Under the pieces are notes generated by a model. It saw nothing but the letters and a program-made list of their open reading frames with translations, did not search any database and was not told the DNA's origin. The position numbers were made by a program, and so were the translations under genes. Positions 9,776 through 20,746 of a stretch of 64,000 nt of DNA are shown here, piece by piece. Source of the DNA: an uncultured Caldimonas sp. (GTDB taxonomy: Bacteria; Pseudomonadota; Gammaproteobacteria; Burkholderiales; Burkholderiaceae). The stretch is taken from assembly GCF_946480305.1 (NCBI RefSeq), contig NZ_CAMLJQ010000010.1, forward strand, positions 62,001-126,000, in the 5' to 3' direction. How positions within the stretch are numbered: position 1 is the first letter of the stretch; each line of letters opens with the position of its first letter.

Positions 9776-11434
9776 ATGCCACTGCCGAAGCCACCTGCCA
9801 AAAAAGCTACCGTCCTTTCCCTCTCCGACATCGACGCGCAAGCCGCCCCCCGGCCGTCGAAACGGGCTGCCTCGAAGGCAGAACCAGCCTCACCCGCCGT
9901 GCTGGACCTGTTCGACCCCCACGACAAACCGGCACCGCCGGCCGCCAAACCGGCAGCCAAGGCGCCAGCTGCCCCAGCTGCCCCAACCGCACGCCCTGCC
10001 TCCAACCGCCCCGCCACAACGCCTAGGCGCCCGGCGGGACCAGCAGGCCAGAAGCGGCTGTTCGTGCTCGACACCAACGTGCTCATGCACGATCCGATGT
10101 CGCTGTTCCGCTTCGACGAGCACGACATCTACCTGCCAATGATCACCCTGGAGGAGCTCGACAGCCACAAGCGCGGCATGTCCGAGGTCGCTCGCAACGC
10201 GCGGCAAGTGAGCAGGGAGCTGGACGCATTGGTCGCCGACAGCCCCCGCGCCATGCCGGACGGCATTCCGCTGTCGAAGACCGGACACCGCGAAGCGGGC
10301 GGCAACCTGTTCTTCCAGACGCAGCTGCTCAAGACCGAGTTGCCCGAGGGTCTGCCCCAAGGCAAGGCAGACAACCAGATCCTTGGCGTTGTCCAGGCCC
10401 TGCGCCAGCAACACCCGGACCGTGACGTGGCATTGGTGTCCAAGGACATCAACATGCGCATCAAGGGGCGCGCACTCGGCTTGCCGGCCGAGGACTACTA
10501 CAACGACAAGACGCTCGATGACGTCGACCTGCTCTACACCGGCGTGCTGGCGCTGCCCGGCGACTTCTGGGAGCGCCACGGCAAGACGATGGAGAGCTGG
10601 CAGCAAGGCGGCCTGACCTTCTATCGCATCAGCGGCCCGCTCGTGCCGGCGCTGCTCGTCAACCAGTTCGTGTATCTCGAAGCCCCTGGAGTGGCTCCGC
10701 TGTACGCCAAGGTGACCGAAATCACCGGCAAGACGGCGGTGCTGCGCACGCTGAAGGAGTACACCCACCAGAAGAACGCGGTCTGGGGCGTCGTCGCACG
10801 CAACCGCGAACAGAACTTCGCCCTGAACCTGCTGATGGACCCGGAGTGCGACTTCGTCACGCTCACCGGCACGGCAGGCACGGGCAAGACGCTCATGACG
10901 CTCGCGTCCGGCCTGAGCCAGGTGCTCGATGAGCGTCGCTACACCGAGATCATCGTGACCCGTGTCACCGTCCCGGTGGGCGAAGACATCGGCTACCTCC
11001 CGGGCACCGAGGAGGAAAAGATGTCACCCTGGATGGGGGCACTCGACGACAACCTCGAGGTGCTGGCGCGCTCGGACTCGGCTGCGGGCGAATGGGGACG
11101 GGCCGCGACCAACGAACTGGTGCGCTCCAAGATCAAGATCAAGAGCCTCAACTTCATGCGTGGCCGCACGTTCCTGAACAAGTTCGTCATCATCGACGAA
11201 GCTCAGAACCTCACGCCCAAGCAGATGAAGACATTGATCACCCGCGCCGGACCGGGCACCAAGATCGTCTGTCTCGGCAATCTGGCGCAGATCGACACCC
11301 CCTACCTCACCGAAGGAAGCTCCGGCCTCACGTACGCGGTCGATCGCTTCAAGGGGTGGCCGCACAGCGGTCATGTCACCCTGGCACGTGGCGAGCGCTC
11401 GCGCCTTGCCGATTTTGCGAGCGAAGTGCTCTGA
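9776..11434 (+). CDS. PhoH-family protein: PIN nuclease domain plus PhoH ATPase
   Basis: A 552-residue fusion of an N-terminal PIN-type ribonuclease domain and a C-terminal PhoH helicase-like ATPase (YlaK/PhoH2 type), probably acting on RNA. Residues 1-92 are Ala/Pro/Lys-rich and look disordered. The PIN core starts at RLFVLDTNVLMHD with Asp99 as a metal ligand. Walker A GTAGTGKT lies at about 365-372 and the Walker B-like FVIIDEAQN further on. A bidirectional terminator separates it from convergent dnaB. The start is uncertain because no clear ribosome site precedes the ATG. Confidence 0.93.
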   Translation: MPLPKPPAKKATVLSLSDIDAQAAPRPSKRAASKAEPASPAVLDLFDPHDKPAPPAAKPAAKAPAAPAAPTARPASNRPATTPRRPAGPAGQKRLFVLDTNVLMHDPMSLFRFDEHDIYLPMITLEELDSHKRGMSEVARNARQVSRELDALVADSPRAMPDGIPLSKTGHREAGGNLFFQTQLLKTELPEGLPQGKADNQILGVVQALRQQHPDRDVALVSKDINMRIKGRALGLPAEDYYNDKTLDDVDLLYTGVLALPGDFWERHGKTMESWQQGGLTFYRISGPLVPALLVNQFVYLEAPGVAPLYAKVTEITGKTAVLRTLKEYTHQKNAVWGVVARNREQNFALNLLMDPECDFVTLTGTAGTGKTLMTLASGLSQVLDERRYTEIIVTRVTVPVGEDIGYLPGTEEEKMSPWMGALDDNLEVLARSDSAAGEWGRAATNELVRSKIKIKSLNFMRGRTFLNKFVIIDEAQNLTPKQMKTLITRAGPGTKIVCLGNLAQIDTPYLTEGSSGLTYAVDRFKGWPHSGHVTLARGERSRLADFASEVL

Positions 11435-11452
11435 GCAGCGTGCATCAGCAAG

Positions 11453-11487
11453 ACAAACGGCTCCCTCGGGAGCCGTTTGTTCTTGGT
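11453..11487. terminator. bidirectional terminator between phoH and dnaB
   Basis: Thirteen-base perfect arms (11453-11465 / 11468-11480) around a two-base centre, with T-rich stretches on both sides (TTTGTTCTT on plus, TTTGTCTTG on minus). It serves the convergent ends of phoH and dnaB. Confidence 0.8.
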
Positions 11488-11494
11488 ATCGGCC

Positions 11495-12922
11495 TCAGTA
11501 TTCGTCGCTGCCGAAACTGCCGGGCGCCAGGTTTTCGAACTTGGTCAGCGGCTTCAGGAAGGCCAGCTTCACGGTACCTACGGGACCGTTACGCTGCTTG
11601 CCGATGATGATCTCCGAGACGCCGGGCTCCTTGCAGGCCTCCTTGGTGTAGTACTCGTCGCGATAGATGAACATGATCACGTCCGCGTCCTGCTCGATGG
11701 CACCCGATTCCCGCAAGTCGCTCATCATCGGACGCTTGTCGGTGCGGGTTTCGACGCTTCGGTTCAGCTGCGAAAGCGCAATCACCGGGCAGCGCAACTC
11801 CTTCGCCAGCGCCTTCAAGCCCCGGGAAATCTCGCCGATCACGGTGGCACGGTTTTCCTCGCTGGCGCCGCCACTGCCGCTCATCAGTTGCAGGTAGTCG
11901 ACGATGATCAACCCGAGCTGCCCGCACTGCCGCGCCTGGCGGCGCGCGCGCGCTCGAAGCTCGCTGGGGGAAAGACCCGGCGTCTCGTCGATGAAGATGC
12001 TGGCGTTGCGCAACTTCTCTACCGCCTCGGACAACCTCGACCATTCGTCGTCTCGCAACGCGCCGGTGCGCAAATGCTGCTGATCGATGCGCCCGAGCGA
12101 ACCCACCACGCGCAGCGCCAATTGCGAAGCGCCCATTTCCATCGAGAACACGACAACGGGCAGGCCTTCATTGACGGCCACGTGCTCGCCGATGTTGAGC
12201 GCAAAAGCCGTCTTGCCCATCGAGGGCCGGGCCGCCAGGATGATCAGGTCACCTGGTTGCAGACCGGCCGTCATGCGATCGAGGTCGAAGAATCCGGTAC
12301 GCACGCCGGTCACGTCTTCAGCGCCGTTTTCAGCCAGCTCCTGCACCCGGTCGAGCAGATCGACGACCAGCGAGTCCATGGAGTGGAAGCCCTGCTTCGA
12401 TCGGGAGCCCTCCTCGCCGATCTTGAAGATCTTGCCTTCTGCCTCGTCGAGGATCTGCGAGACAGGCCGCCCCTGCGGATTGAAGGCAGCAGTGGCGATG
12501 TCATCACTCGCCGCCACGAGCTTGCGCAAGACTGCCCGCTCGCGAACGATCTCCGCATAGCGGCGCAGGTTGGCGGCGCTGGGTACGCTCTGTGCAAGCG
12601 CGTTGAGGTACGGCAGTCCTCCGCATTCCTCCGCCTTGCCCAGGCTCTGCAACTGCTCAAACACCGTGATCACGTCCGCAGGCTTGGTGGCGTTGATCAA
12701 GTTGCCGATGGCCGCATAGATCATGCGGTGCTCGTATCGGTAGAAATCGCTTTCGGTCAACAGATCCCCGGCACGATCCCATGCGCCGTTGTCGAGCAGC
12801 AAGCCACCGAGCACGCTCTGCTCCGCCTCGATGGAGTGAGGTGGCACCCGCAACCGGGCCACTTCGTCGTCGACCCGGCGCGTGCTGTCCGGGAACTGGG
12901 AATCGCTAAGGATGGCAGACAT
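11495..12922 (-). CDS. dnaB: replicative DNA helicase
   Basis: Hexameric 5'-3' helicase of the replication fork. The 475 residues include the N-terminal DnaB domain beginning at VPPHSIEAEQSVLGGLL and the RecA-like motor with Walker A ARPSMGKTA near residue 235 and LIIVDYLQLM as Walker B. No intein or insertion is present. The ATG at 12922 gives MSAILSDSQ; a longer in-frame upstream start is less likely. It lies downstream of rplI beyond a terminator, and a DnaA-box-like site sits in its leader. Confidence 0.97.
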   Translation of the reverse strand: MSAILSDSQFPDSTRRVDDEVARLRVPPHSIEAEQSVLGGLLLDNGAWDRAGDLLTESDFYRYEHRMIYAAIGNLINATKPADVITVFEQLQSLGKAEECGGLPYLNALAQSVPSAANLRRYAEIVRERAVLRKLVAASDDIATAAFNPQGRPVSQILDEAEGKIFKIGEEGSRSKQGFHSMDSLVVDLLDRVQELAENGAEDVTGVRTGFFDLDRMTAGLQPGDLIILAARPSMGKTAFALNIGEHVAVNEGLPVVVFSMEMGASQLALRVVGSLGRIDQQHLRTGALRDDEWSRLSEAVEKLRNASIFIDETPGLSPSELRARARRQARQCGQLGLIIVDYLQLMSGSGGASEENRATVIGEISRGLKALAKELRCPVIALSQLNRSVETRTDKRPMMSDLRESGAIEQDADVIMFIYRDEYYTKEACKEPGVSEIIIGKQRNGPVGTVKLAFLKPLTKFENLAPGSFGSDEY

Positions 12923-12969
12923 AAACGACCACGATAGAACTGCGTACAACCGCGCGCAAGGGACAACCC

Positions 12970-12978
12970 TGTGGAAAA
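12970..12978 (-). promoter_or_regulatory. DnaA-box-like site before dnaB
   Basis: TTTTCCACA on the minus strand fits the relaxed DnaA box TTWTNCACA and lies about 48 bases upstream of the dnaB ATG. It is a single site with no cluster of boxes, so it is not an origin. It may allow DnaA to influence dnaB expression. Confidence 0.4.
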
Positions 12979-13030
12979 CCTTTGGACACGCAGGGGACAG
13001 TGGAGGACAACCTCGGCTGCCAGAAAGACA

Positions 13031-13056
13031 AAAGGCCGGTCAAGCGACCGGCCTTT
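13031..13056 (-). terminator. terminator after rplI
   Basis: AAAGGCCGGTC and GACCGGCCTTT arms (13031-13041 / 13046-13056) with an AAGC loop, followed on the minus strand by TTGTCTTTC. It separates the ribosomal operon from dnaB. Confidence 0.75.
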
Positions 13057-13079
13057 CCAGGGACGAGAGCGTCCGCCTA

Positions 13080-13532
13080 TCAGTCGGCCTCGGCCACCAC
13101 ATTGACGGTGATGTCCACCACCACGTCCGTGTGGAGCGCCACGGAAACGGCGTGCTCGCCCACGGTCTTCAGGGGGCCGTTGGGCATGCGCACCTGGGCT
13201 TTCGCCACGTCGAAGCCGAGCTTCCCGAGGCCCGAGGCCACGTCGAAGTTGGTGACGGAGCCGAACAGACGGCCGTCCACACCAGCCTTCTGAGCGATCT
13301 GGACGGTCTTGCCGCTCAGCTTTTCGCCCTGGGCCTGGGCTGCAGACAGCTTGTCGGCGGCCGCCTTCTCGAGTTCGGCACGCTTTGCCTCGAACTGCTT
13401 GATCGCAGCTTCGGTGGCACGACGGGCAGAACCGGTCGGGATCAGAAAGTTGCGGGCATAGCCGTCCTTGACCTTGACGATATCGCCCAGGTTGCCGAGG
13501 TTCGCCACTTTTTCGAGCAGGATCACTTGCAT
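13080..13532 (-). CDS. rplI: 50S ribosomal protein L9
   Basis: The 150-residue protein starts [17 protein letters not shown] and has the L9 layout: a short N-terminal rRNA-binding domain, a long connecting helix (about 40-80), and a C-terminal domain. Last gene of rpsF-priB-rpsR-rplI, 11 bases after rpsR, and followed by a terminator. Confidence 0.98.
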   Translation of the reverse strand: MQVILLEKVANLGNLGDIVKVKDGYARNFLIPTGSARRATEAAIKQFEAKRAELEKAAADKLSAAQAQGEKLSGKTVQIAQKAGVDGRLFGSVTNFDVASGLGKLGFDVAKAQVRMPNGPLKTVGEHAVSVALHTDVVVDITVNVVAEAD

Positions 13533-13543
13533 GTTCTGGCTCC

Positions 13544-13828
13544 TCAGACCTTGTGCTGGTCGCTGTACGGCAGCATGGCCAGATAGCGGGCACGCTTGAT
13601 GGCGGTCGACAGCTGGCGCTGGTAGATCGCGCGGGTGCCGGTCAGGCGAGCGGGAATGATCTTGCCGTTTTCGCCGATGAAGTCGCGCAGGGTATCGACG
13701 TCCTTGTAGTCGATCTCTTCGACGCCAGCGACGGTGAAGCGGCAGAAGCGCTTGCGCTTGAACAGCAGCGACTGCTGGTTACGCTTGCCTTTACGGTCCT
13801 TGGAAAACTTACCACGGGGCGGGGGCAT
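13544..13828 (-). CDS. rpsR: 30S ribosomal protein S18
   Basis: A 94-residue basic protein with the S18 core ([31 protein letters not shown]). It binds S6 on the platform of the small subunit; the S6 gene lies two positions upstream. The ribosome site AAGGAGGT is near-perfect and well spaced from the ATG. Confidence 0.98.
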   Translation of the reverse strand: MPPPRGKFSKDRKGKRNQQSLLFKRKRFCRFTVAGVEEIDYKDVDTLRDFIGENGKIIPARLTGTRAIYQRQLSTAIKRARYLAMLPYSDQHKV

Positions 13829-13870
13829 GATGACCTCCTTAAATGTCTATCAATCCGAATACAAAACGAT

Positions 13871-14152
13871 CTAAAGCAGTTCGGTGATGTGGAACACCAC
13901 ACCACGGCCGTTGCGCTGGGAAGCCAGAAAACCGGCGTACGTCTTGGGCTGACCCAGTTCGACGCGATTCAACTGCTCTGCCATCGGCCCGATCACCATC
14001 GACTTCAGCTCCATGCGGATCTGCCGGGGGTGCCCGGCTTCCTGCACCGTCGATTCATGCGCCAAGCGCAGATCGAGAGCGGGGAGTCCGGCGGGCGTAT
14101 AGCGCATTGCACTGCGTTCGACGATCGTCGCGTCCAGAACCAGGCGGTTCAT
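13871..14152 (-). CDS. priB: primosomal replication protein N
   Basis: A single-domain OB-fold single-strand DNA-binding protein of 93 residues that bridges PriA and DnaT (or DnaB loading) during replication restart. It starts MNRLVLDATI and contains the PRQIRMELKSMVIGP core. Its place between rpsF and rpsR is the classical one in beta- and gammaproteobacteria. Confidence 0.95.
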   Translation of the reverse strand: MNRLVLDATIVERSAMRYTPAGLPALDLRLAHESTVQEAGHPRQIRMELKSMVIGPMAEQLNRVELGQPKTYAGFLASQRNGRGVVFHITELL

Positions 14153-14195
14153 TTGGCAACAAGCGGCTCAGGCAGACAAACGGCCTTGAACGACC

Positions 14196-14558
14196 TCAGG
14201 CTGCGGTTTCCTGTTGAGCCTTCTTGGCTTCTTCCTTCTCGACCATCTTCATCATGACGGACGGAGAGGTTTCGGCCTTGCTCTTTTGCACCGTCAGGTG
14301 GCGCAGAACAGCGTCGTTGAAGCGGAAGCCGGTCTCGAGCTCTTCGAGGGTTTCCTTGCTGCACTCGATGTTGAGGCAGATGTAGTGGGCCTTCGCGAGC
14401 TTCTGGATCATGTAGGCCAGCTGGCGCCGACCCCAGTCTTCGACCCGGTGAACCTTGCCACCAGCGCCGGTCACGACGCCCTTGTAGCGCTCGACCATGG
14501 CGTTGACCTGCTCGCTTTGATCCGGATGGATCAGCAGAATGATTTCGTAGTGACGCAT
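14196..14558 (-). CDS. rpsF: 30S ribosomal protein S6
   Basis: A 120-residue protein starting [17 protein letters not shown], with the conserved [14 protein letters not shown] block and a Lys/Glu-rich tail. The ATG at 14558 has AAGGAG upstream. First gene of the operon, preceded by a leader of about 125 bases that can fold and may be a target for S6:S18 feedback. Confidence 0.98.
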   Translation of the reverse strand: MRHYEIILLIHPDQSEQVNAMVERYKGVVTGAGGKVHRVEDWGRRQLAYMIQKLAKAHYICLNIECSKETLEELETGFRFNDAVLRHLTVQKSKAETSPSVMMKMVEKEEAKKAQQETAA

Positions 14559-14690
14559 CGACACTCCTTGTGGATTCCACATGCGCGAACGAGTCGAACA
14601 TGTGCATGAAGCCGCCCCGGGGCGTCGGCCCTCGCAGCGACGAACTGCAAAGGAAACCGGGTGCGGCAAGGAAAGCCGAACAGTATAGCG
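14559..14690 (-). promoter_or_regulatory. rpsF operon leader, candidate S6:S18-responsive RNA
   Basis: On the minus strand a TATACT box (14697-14692) would start RNA near 14685. The leader contains GCAG-loop-CTGC, a GC-rich inverted repeat with a GCCCCGGGGC core, and a CACATG...CATGTG hairpin ending just before the ribosome site. Structured S6:S18-binding leaders are known in many bacteria; I cannot confirm the diagnostic bulge here. Confidence 0.4.
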
Positions 14691-14691
14691 C

Positions 14692-14697
14692 AAAAGC
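14692..14697 (-). promoter_or_regulatory. candidate -10 box for rpsF operon
   Basis: TATACT on the minus strand, immediately after the terminator of the upstream symporter gene. No convincing -35 hexamer at normal distance; the T-rich tail of the terminator occupies that space. Confidence 0.45.
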
Positions 14698-14699
14698 AA

Positions 14700-14726
14700 C
14701 AAAAAAGCCCGCTCCGTGGAGCGGGC
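14700..14726 (-). terminator. terminator after the sodium:solute symporter gene
   Basis: GCCCGCTCC and GGAGCGGGC arms (14707-14715 / 14718-14726) followed on the minus strand by TTTTTT, then GTTGCTTTTG. A textbook Rho-independent terminator. Confidence 0.88.
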
Positions 14727-14780
14727 CTGAGGAATGCCGCCTTCGATCAACCAGGCGGCAAGGAACGTCCTCTTCCGGCG

Positions 14781-16898
14781 TCAGGCCGACTTGAGGTTCG
14801 GGTACCGGACGTGTTCGACCAGCTCCTGAACTTCCTTCTTGGGCGCCGGCGTCACCAGGCTCACCAGAATGATGATCGCGAAGCCGAGCGGCACTCCGAA
14901 CACACCCGCCGAGATGGGCTGGATGCCGAACCACAACTCCACCGGTGACGTAATGCCGAAGATGCCTCGCAGCCAGGGCTGGGTGGTGGCCATGTAGTAG
15001 AAGGTGATGCCAAGACCGCCGATCATGCCGAGCACCGCCCCCATCGTGGAAGCGCGCTTCCAGAAGATGCCGAGCACCAGCGCCGGGAAGAACGCCGCGG
15101 CAGCGAACGAGAAGGCAGCAGAAACGAGGAACAGGATGTCCGCAGGCTTCTGCGCCGCCACGTACGCCGCGCACAGGGCCACCACCAGCAACAGGATCTT
15201 GGAGATCATGACGCGGCGGGAGGTGGGCGCGTTCGGATCGATCATCTTGTAGTACAGGTCGTGCGACAGCGCGTTGGCGATCGTCAGCAGCAACCCGTCC
15301 GCCGTGGACAGTGCCGCAGCGAGACCGCCTGCCGCCACCATGCCCGACACGACATACGGCAAGCCGCCGATGGCCGGAGTCGCCAGCACGATGATGTCGC
15401 CGCCGATCTTCATCTCGCCGAGCTGGAAGATGCCGTCCTTGTTGACGTCGGTCACCGAGAGCAGGCCCGGGTCGACCCGGTTCCAGGCGGCAATCCAGTC
15501 AGGCAGCTTGTCGAACGGTGTTCCCACCAGCACGGTGAAGATCTCGTACTTCACGAGCACTGCCAAGGCAGGGGCCGTGAAGTACAGCAGGAAGATGAAG
15601 AACAGCGACCAGAACACCGACTCCCGCGCCTGCTTCACCGACGGTGTCGTGTAGTACCGCATGAGGATGTGCGGCAGCGCAGCCGTTCCCACCATCAGAC
15701 AGAACACCAACGCGAGGAAGTTGCGACGAGACTCGTCGAACGCCTTCTTTGCCGCCTCGTCCCCGTTGGGATCGCCTGCAAAGATCTGCGCATGTGCGGG
15801 CATGCCCGCCAGCGGTTTCGCTCGCGCCTCGGCTGCGGTCTTGGCGGCGGTATAGGCCTTGCGCGCGTCCGCCTCGGTCTGCGGCAAAGCAGACACCGCC
15901 TTTTCAGCAGCCTGGATGTCTGCCAGCGGGGCGTTCTGCGCCTTCAGATCGGCCAGCTTCTGCTCGGCAGCGGCCTTGTCGGCAGCCATTGCGGCAGGAA
16001 CATCTTGCAGTTTTGCACTCGCTGCCGCGGCCTGCTGCTTGAAGATCTCGATGACTTCGAGTTCCTTCGGATCCTCACGCAGTTGTTTTTCCTTCGCCGA
16101 AACCTTTTCCAGCTGGAAGCCGTAGATGGCTTGCGGCACCGGTACGCTGGTCTGCTTGACCGACAGCCAGATCACCGGAACGAGGTACGCAATGATCAGG
16201 ATGATGTACTGCGCCACCTGCGTCCACGTCACCGCCCGCATGCCACCGAGGAACGAACACACCAGGATGCCGCCGAGGCCGACGAAGATGCCGATCTCGA
16301 ACGCCAGGCCGGACAGTCGGGCAGTGATGATGCCCACGCCGTAGATCTGCGCCACCACGTACGTGAAGGAGCAAAGGATCGCGGCGCAGATGCCGATGAA
16401 TCGGGCTGCATTGCCGCCGTAGCGCGCACCGAGAAAGTCCGGGATCGTGAACTGCCCGAACTTCCGCAGATACGGCGCCAGGAACAGTGCCACCAGGCAG
16501 TAGCCGCCCGTCCATCCCATGATGAACGCAAGGCCGCCGTAGCCCGTCAGGTAGAGCGTGCCCGCCATGCCGATGAACGACGCGGCAGACATCCAGTCGG
16601 CACCTGTCGCCATGCCGTTGTAGATGGCCGGCACGCGCCGCCCGGCCACGTAGTACTCAGCGGCATCTGTCGTGCGACTCATGATGCCGATGCCGGCATA
16701 CAGCGCCACGGTGGCGAGCAGGAAGATGAAGCCGATCCAGTTCCTGGGCAATCCCATCTGCTCCAGGATCGCCAGCACGATGATGAAGACGATGAACCCG
16801 CCGGTGTACCAGCCGTACACCTTGTTGAGTTGCTTTTTGAAGGCCGCATTCGCAGCCGCGCCCGATGTGCCGCCAGCGGCGGGTGAAAGTCCAGCCAT
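14781..16898 (-). CDS. sodium:solute symporter large subunit (VC_2705 type)
   Basis: Inner-membrane transporter of the SSS/ActP-like superfamily, in the subfamily that pairs with a small DUF4212 protein. The substrate is unknown, with acetate or other carboxylates plausible. At 705 residues it is longer than ActP (about 550). The core SSS helices are split by an Ala/Lys/Glu-rich, probably coiled-coil insert (about 262-390). Residues 484-495 (DVNKDGIFQLGE) form a canonical EF-hand-like calcium loop in another extramembrane segment. The ATG at 16898 is preferred (GGAGGA six bases upstream) over the ATG at 16904, which overlaps the preceding stop. Confidence 0.92.
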   Translation of the reverse strand: MAGLSPAAGGTSGAAANAAFKKQLNKVYGWYTGGFIVFIIVLAILEQMGLPRNWIGFIFLLATVALYAGIGIMSRTTDAAEYYVAGRRVPAIYNGMATGADWMSAASFIGMAGTLYLTGYGGLAFIMGWTGGYCLVALFLAPYLRKFGQFTIPDFLGARYGGNAARFIGICAAILCSFTYVVAQIYGVGIITARLSGLAFEIGIFVGLGGILVCSFLGGMRAVTWTQVAQYIILIIAYLVPVIWLSVKQTSVPVPQAIYGFQLEKVSAKEKQLREDPKELEVIEIFKQQAAAASAKLQDVPAAMAADKAAAEQKLADLKAQNAPLADIQAAEKAVSALPQTEADARKAYTAAKTAAEARAKPLAGMPAHAQIFAGDPNGDEAAKKAFDESRRNFLALVFCLMVGTAALPHILMRYYTTPSVKQARESVFWSLFFIFLLYFTAPALAVLVKYEIFTVLVGTPFDKLPDWIAAWNRVDPGLLSVTDVNKDGIFQLGEMKIGGDIIVLATPAIGGLPYVVSGMVAAGGLAAALSTADGLLLTIANALSHDLYYKMIDPNAPTSRRVMISKILLLVVALCAAYVAAQKPADILFLVSAAFSFAAAAFFPALVLGIFWKRASTMGAVLGMIGGLGITFYYMATTQPWLRGIFGITSPVELWFGIQPISAGVFGVPLGFAIIILVSLVTPAPKKEVQELVEHVRYPNLKSA

Positions 16899-16900
16899 GC

Positions 16901-17158
16901 TCATTCCTCCTCGGCAACGCCATGTTCCTGGTCGAGGCGGTTCATGTACCGCGCGTAGAACCAGATGATCACGACATAGACGATCAGCGCGCCTTGCGCT
17001 CCGACCCAAAAACTGAACGGCCAGCCGAAAAAGCTGAAGTTCAGATCCCGTGCGAAATAGCCGACAACGAACGTGACCAAGAACCAGATGGCCAGCAAGA
17101 TGCTGGTCATCCTCAGGTTCTTGCTCCAGTACGCCTCATGCTTGCTTGTCAATTGCAT
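16901..17158 (-). CDS. DUF4212 small subunit of sodium:solute symporter
   Basis: An 85-residue membrane protein with two hydrophobic segments (about 18-36 and 48-68) and a basic N-terminus (KHEAYWSKNLRM). DUF4212 proteins are found next to VC_2705-type symporters and are taken to be their small subunit. GAGGAG sits nine bases before the ATG. The end of the gene carries the ribosome site for the large subunit. Confidence 0.93.
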   Translation of the reverse strand: MQLTSKHEAYWSKNLRMTSILLAIWFLVTFVVGYFARDLNFSFFGWPFSFWVGAQGALIVYVVIIWFYARYMNRLDQEHGVAEEE

Positions 17159-17294
17159 GGCTGTGGTCTCCTCTGGTGCAGCCCCGGGCGAACCCGAAGC
17201 ACGATGGCAATCCGCTTGCGTCTCCTGTGCAAGCCTGCTGCCGGATTGCCGCTTTGGCGCCCTGCCCTGCCGGTCGGAAAGGCAAGGCGCCGCG

Positions 17295-17888
17295 TCACAC
17301 GGCCAAGCCGGTTTCGCGCTCGAGCTGAGTGGCGACCTTGGGCTCGAAGCCCTTGAGATGGCGAATGATCTTCGCCGCCTCTTCGGGCTCGTGACGATCC
17401 ACATGCACCCGCGCCATCTGGTACCAGGCATACGGGCTCATGGGCTGCAGTTCGGTGTTGCGCTTCAGGGCAGCAATCGCTTCGTCGAAGCGATGAGCGC
17501 GGATCAGGACGAGACCCAGGCCATACCAGGCACGGTCGAGCTTGGGGTCGAGTTCGACCGCCCGGCGAAAGCAATGCTCCGCGTCATCAGTGCGGCCGGC
17601 CTCGTCGAGGAGGAATCCATGGTTGAACCAGGCGGCAGCGCTGTGCTGCGGGTGCCGCTCGGTAAGGGCGCGGTAATCGGCCAAGGCAGCATCGCGCCGC
17701 CCTGCGCTGGCGTGCAGATGGGCCCGGCTCGCGAGCGCATAGGCGTCGTCAGGAAACGCCAGCAGCATTTCGTCGAACAGGGCGTGCGCGCGCCGCGACT
17801 GGCCGACGATCAACCACGCGATGGCCTGCCACTTCAGGAGCCGGTACCGCAGGCGGGTCGGCCGATTCGATCCACCGTTCATCGACAT
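17295..17888 (-). CDS. tetratricopeptide repeat protein
   Basis: A 197-residue soluble protein with about five TPR units. Typical repeat signatures are AAAWFNHGFLLDEAGRTDDAE, with tandem AWYGLGLVLIRAHRFDEAI. No signal peptide, so cytosolic. The partner is unknown. The ATG at 17888 overlaps the end of the YggT-like gene and has GGAG seven bases upstream; the ATG at 17882 is an alternative. Confidence 0.85.
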   Translation of the reverse strand: MSMNGGSNRPTRLRYRLLKWQAIAWLIVGQSRRAHALFDEMLLAFPDDAYALASRAHLHASAGRRDAALADYRALTERHPQHSAAAWFNHGFLLDEAGRTDDAEHCFRRAVELDPKLDRAWYGLGLVLIRAHRFDEAIAALKRNTELQPMSPYAWYQMARVHVDRHEPEEAAKIIRHLKGFEPKVATQLERETGLAV

Positions 17889-18175
17889 AGGTGAACTCCG
17901 ATCTCGAGACAGATGCTGATGCGGATGTAGGTGGCGACGATCCAGGCCATGGCCAGCAGCAGGAAAGTCACCAGGGGAACGTGGGCATCGATCACCAGCC
18001 TGGGCGTGATCAGCCGGGTCGCTTTGATGAAAGGACGGGTCAGCACGCTCAGCAACTGGTAGAACAGATTGGCGTCCCGCTTCTGACCCGCGAGGAGGCC
18101 CAGGATCCACTGTCCGACCAGAGCCATCAACGCGATCTCCATGATCAGCTTCGCGGCTGACGCCAGCAGCAGCAT
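17879..18175 (-). CDS. small membrane protein, YggT-like
   Basis: A 98-residue integral membrane protein with hydrophobic stretches at about 1-25 and 68-90 around a short loop, resembling one half of the YggT (CCB3) family. YggT proteins affect osmotic tolerance or division-site placement in some bacteria; no role can be assigned from this sequence. ATG at 18175 (AAGGG six bases upstream) is favoured over an in-frame TTG two codons earlier. Confidence 0.7.
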   Translation of the reverse strand: MLLLASAAKLIMEIALMALVGQWILGLLAGQKRDANLFYQLLSVLTRPFIKATRLITPRLVIDAHVPLVTFLLLAMAWIVATYIRISICLEIGVHLCR

Positions 18176-18284
18176 TGGCAACCCTTCTGTGCGTGTACCT
18201 GTAACGCATTCTTGGCCGGTGCCTTACGCGTCTCTGACATCGGCACCCGTCCGAAGGAAAGCCCGATCGGGACTTTCCCTAGCA

Positions 18285-18315
18285 TCAAAAACAAAAACGG
18301 CTCCCGAAGGAGCCG
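18285..18315 (-). terminator. terminator after ppsA
   Basis: CGGCTCC and GGAGCCG arms with a CGAA loop (18298-18304 / 18309-18315), followed on the minus strand by TTTTTGTTTTTG. Confidence 0.88.
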
Positions 18316-18346
18316 CTCTTATCGCCAGGCGCGAGATGAACCGGGC

Positions 18347-20746
<2,400 letters not shown>

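Noticed and set aside
17256..17291. Interrupted inverted repeat with GGCGCC ends between the TPR gene and the DUF4212 gene
   Set aside because: No T-run and long loop; in GC-rich DNA such repeats arise often by chance.
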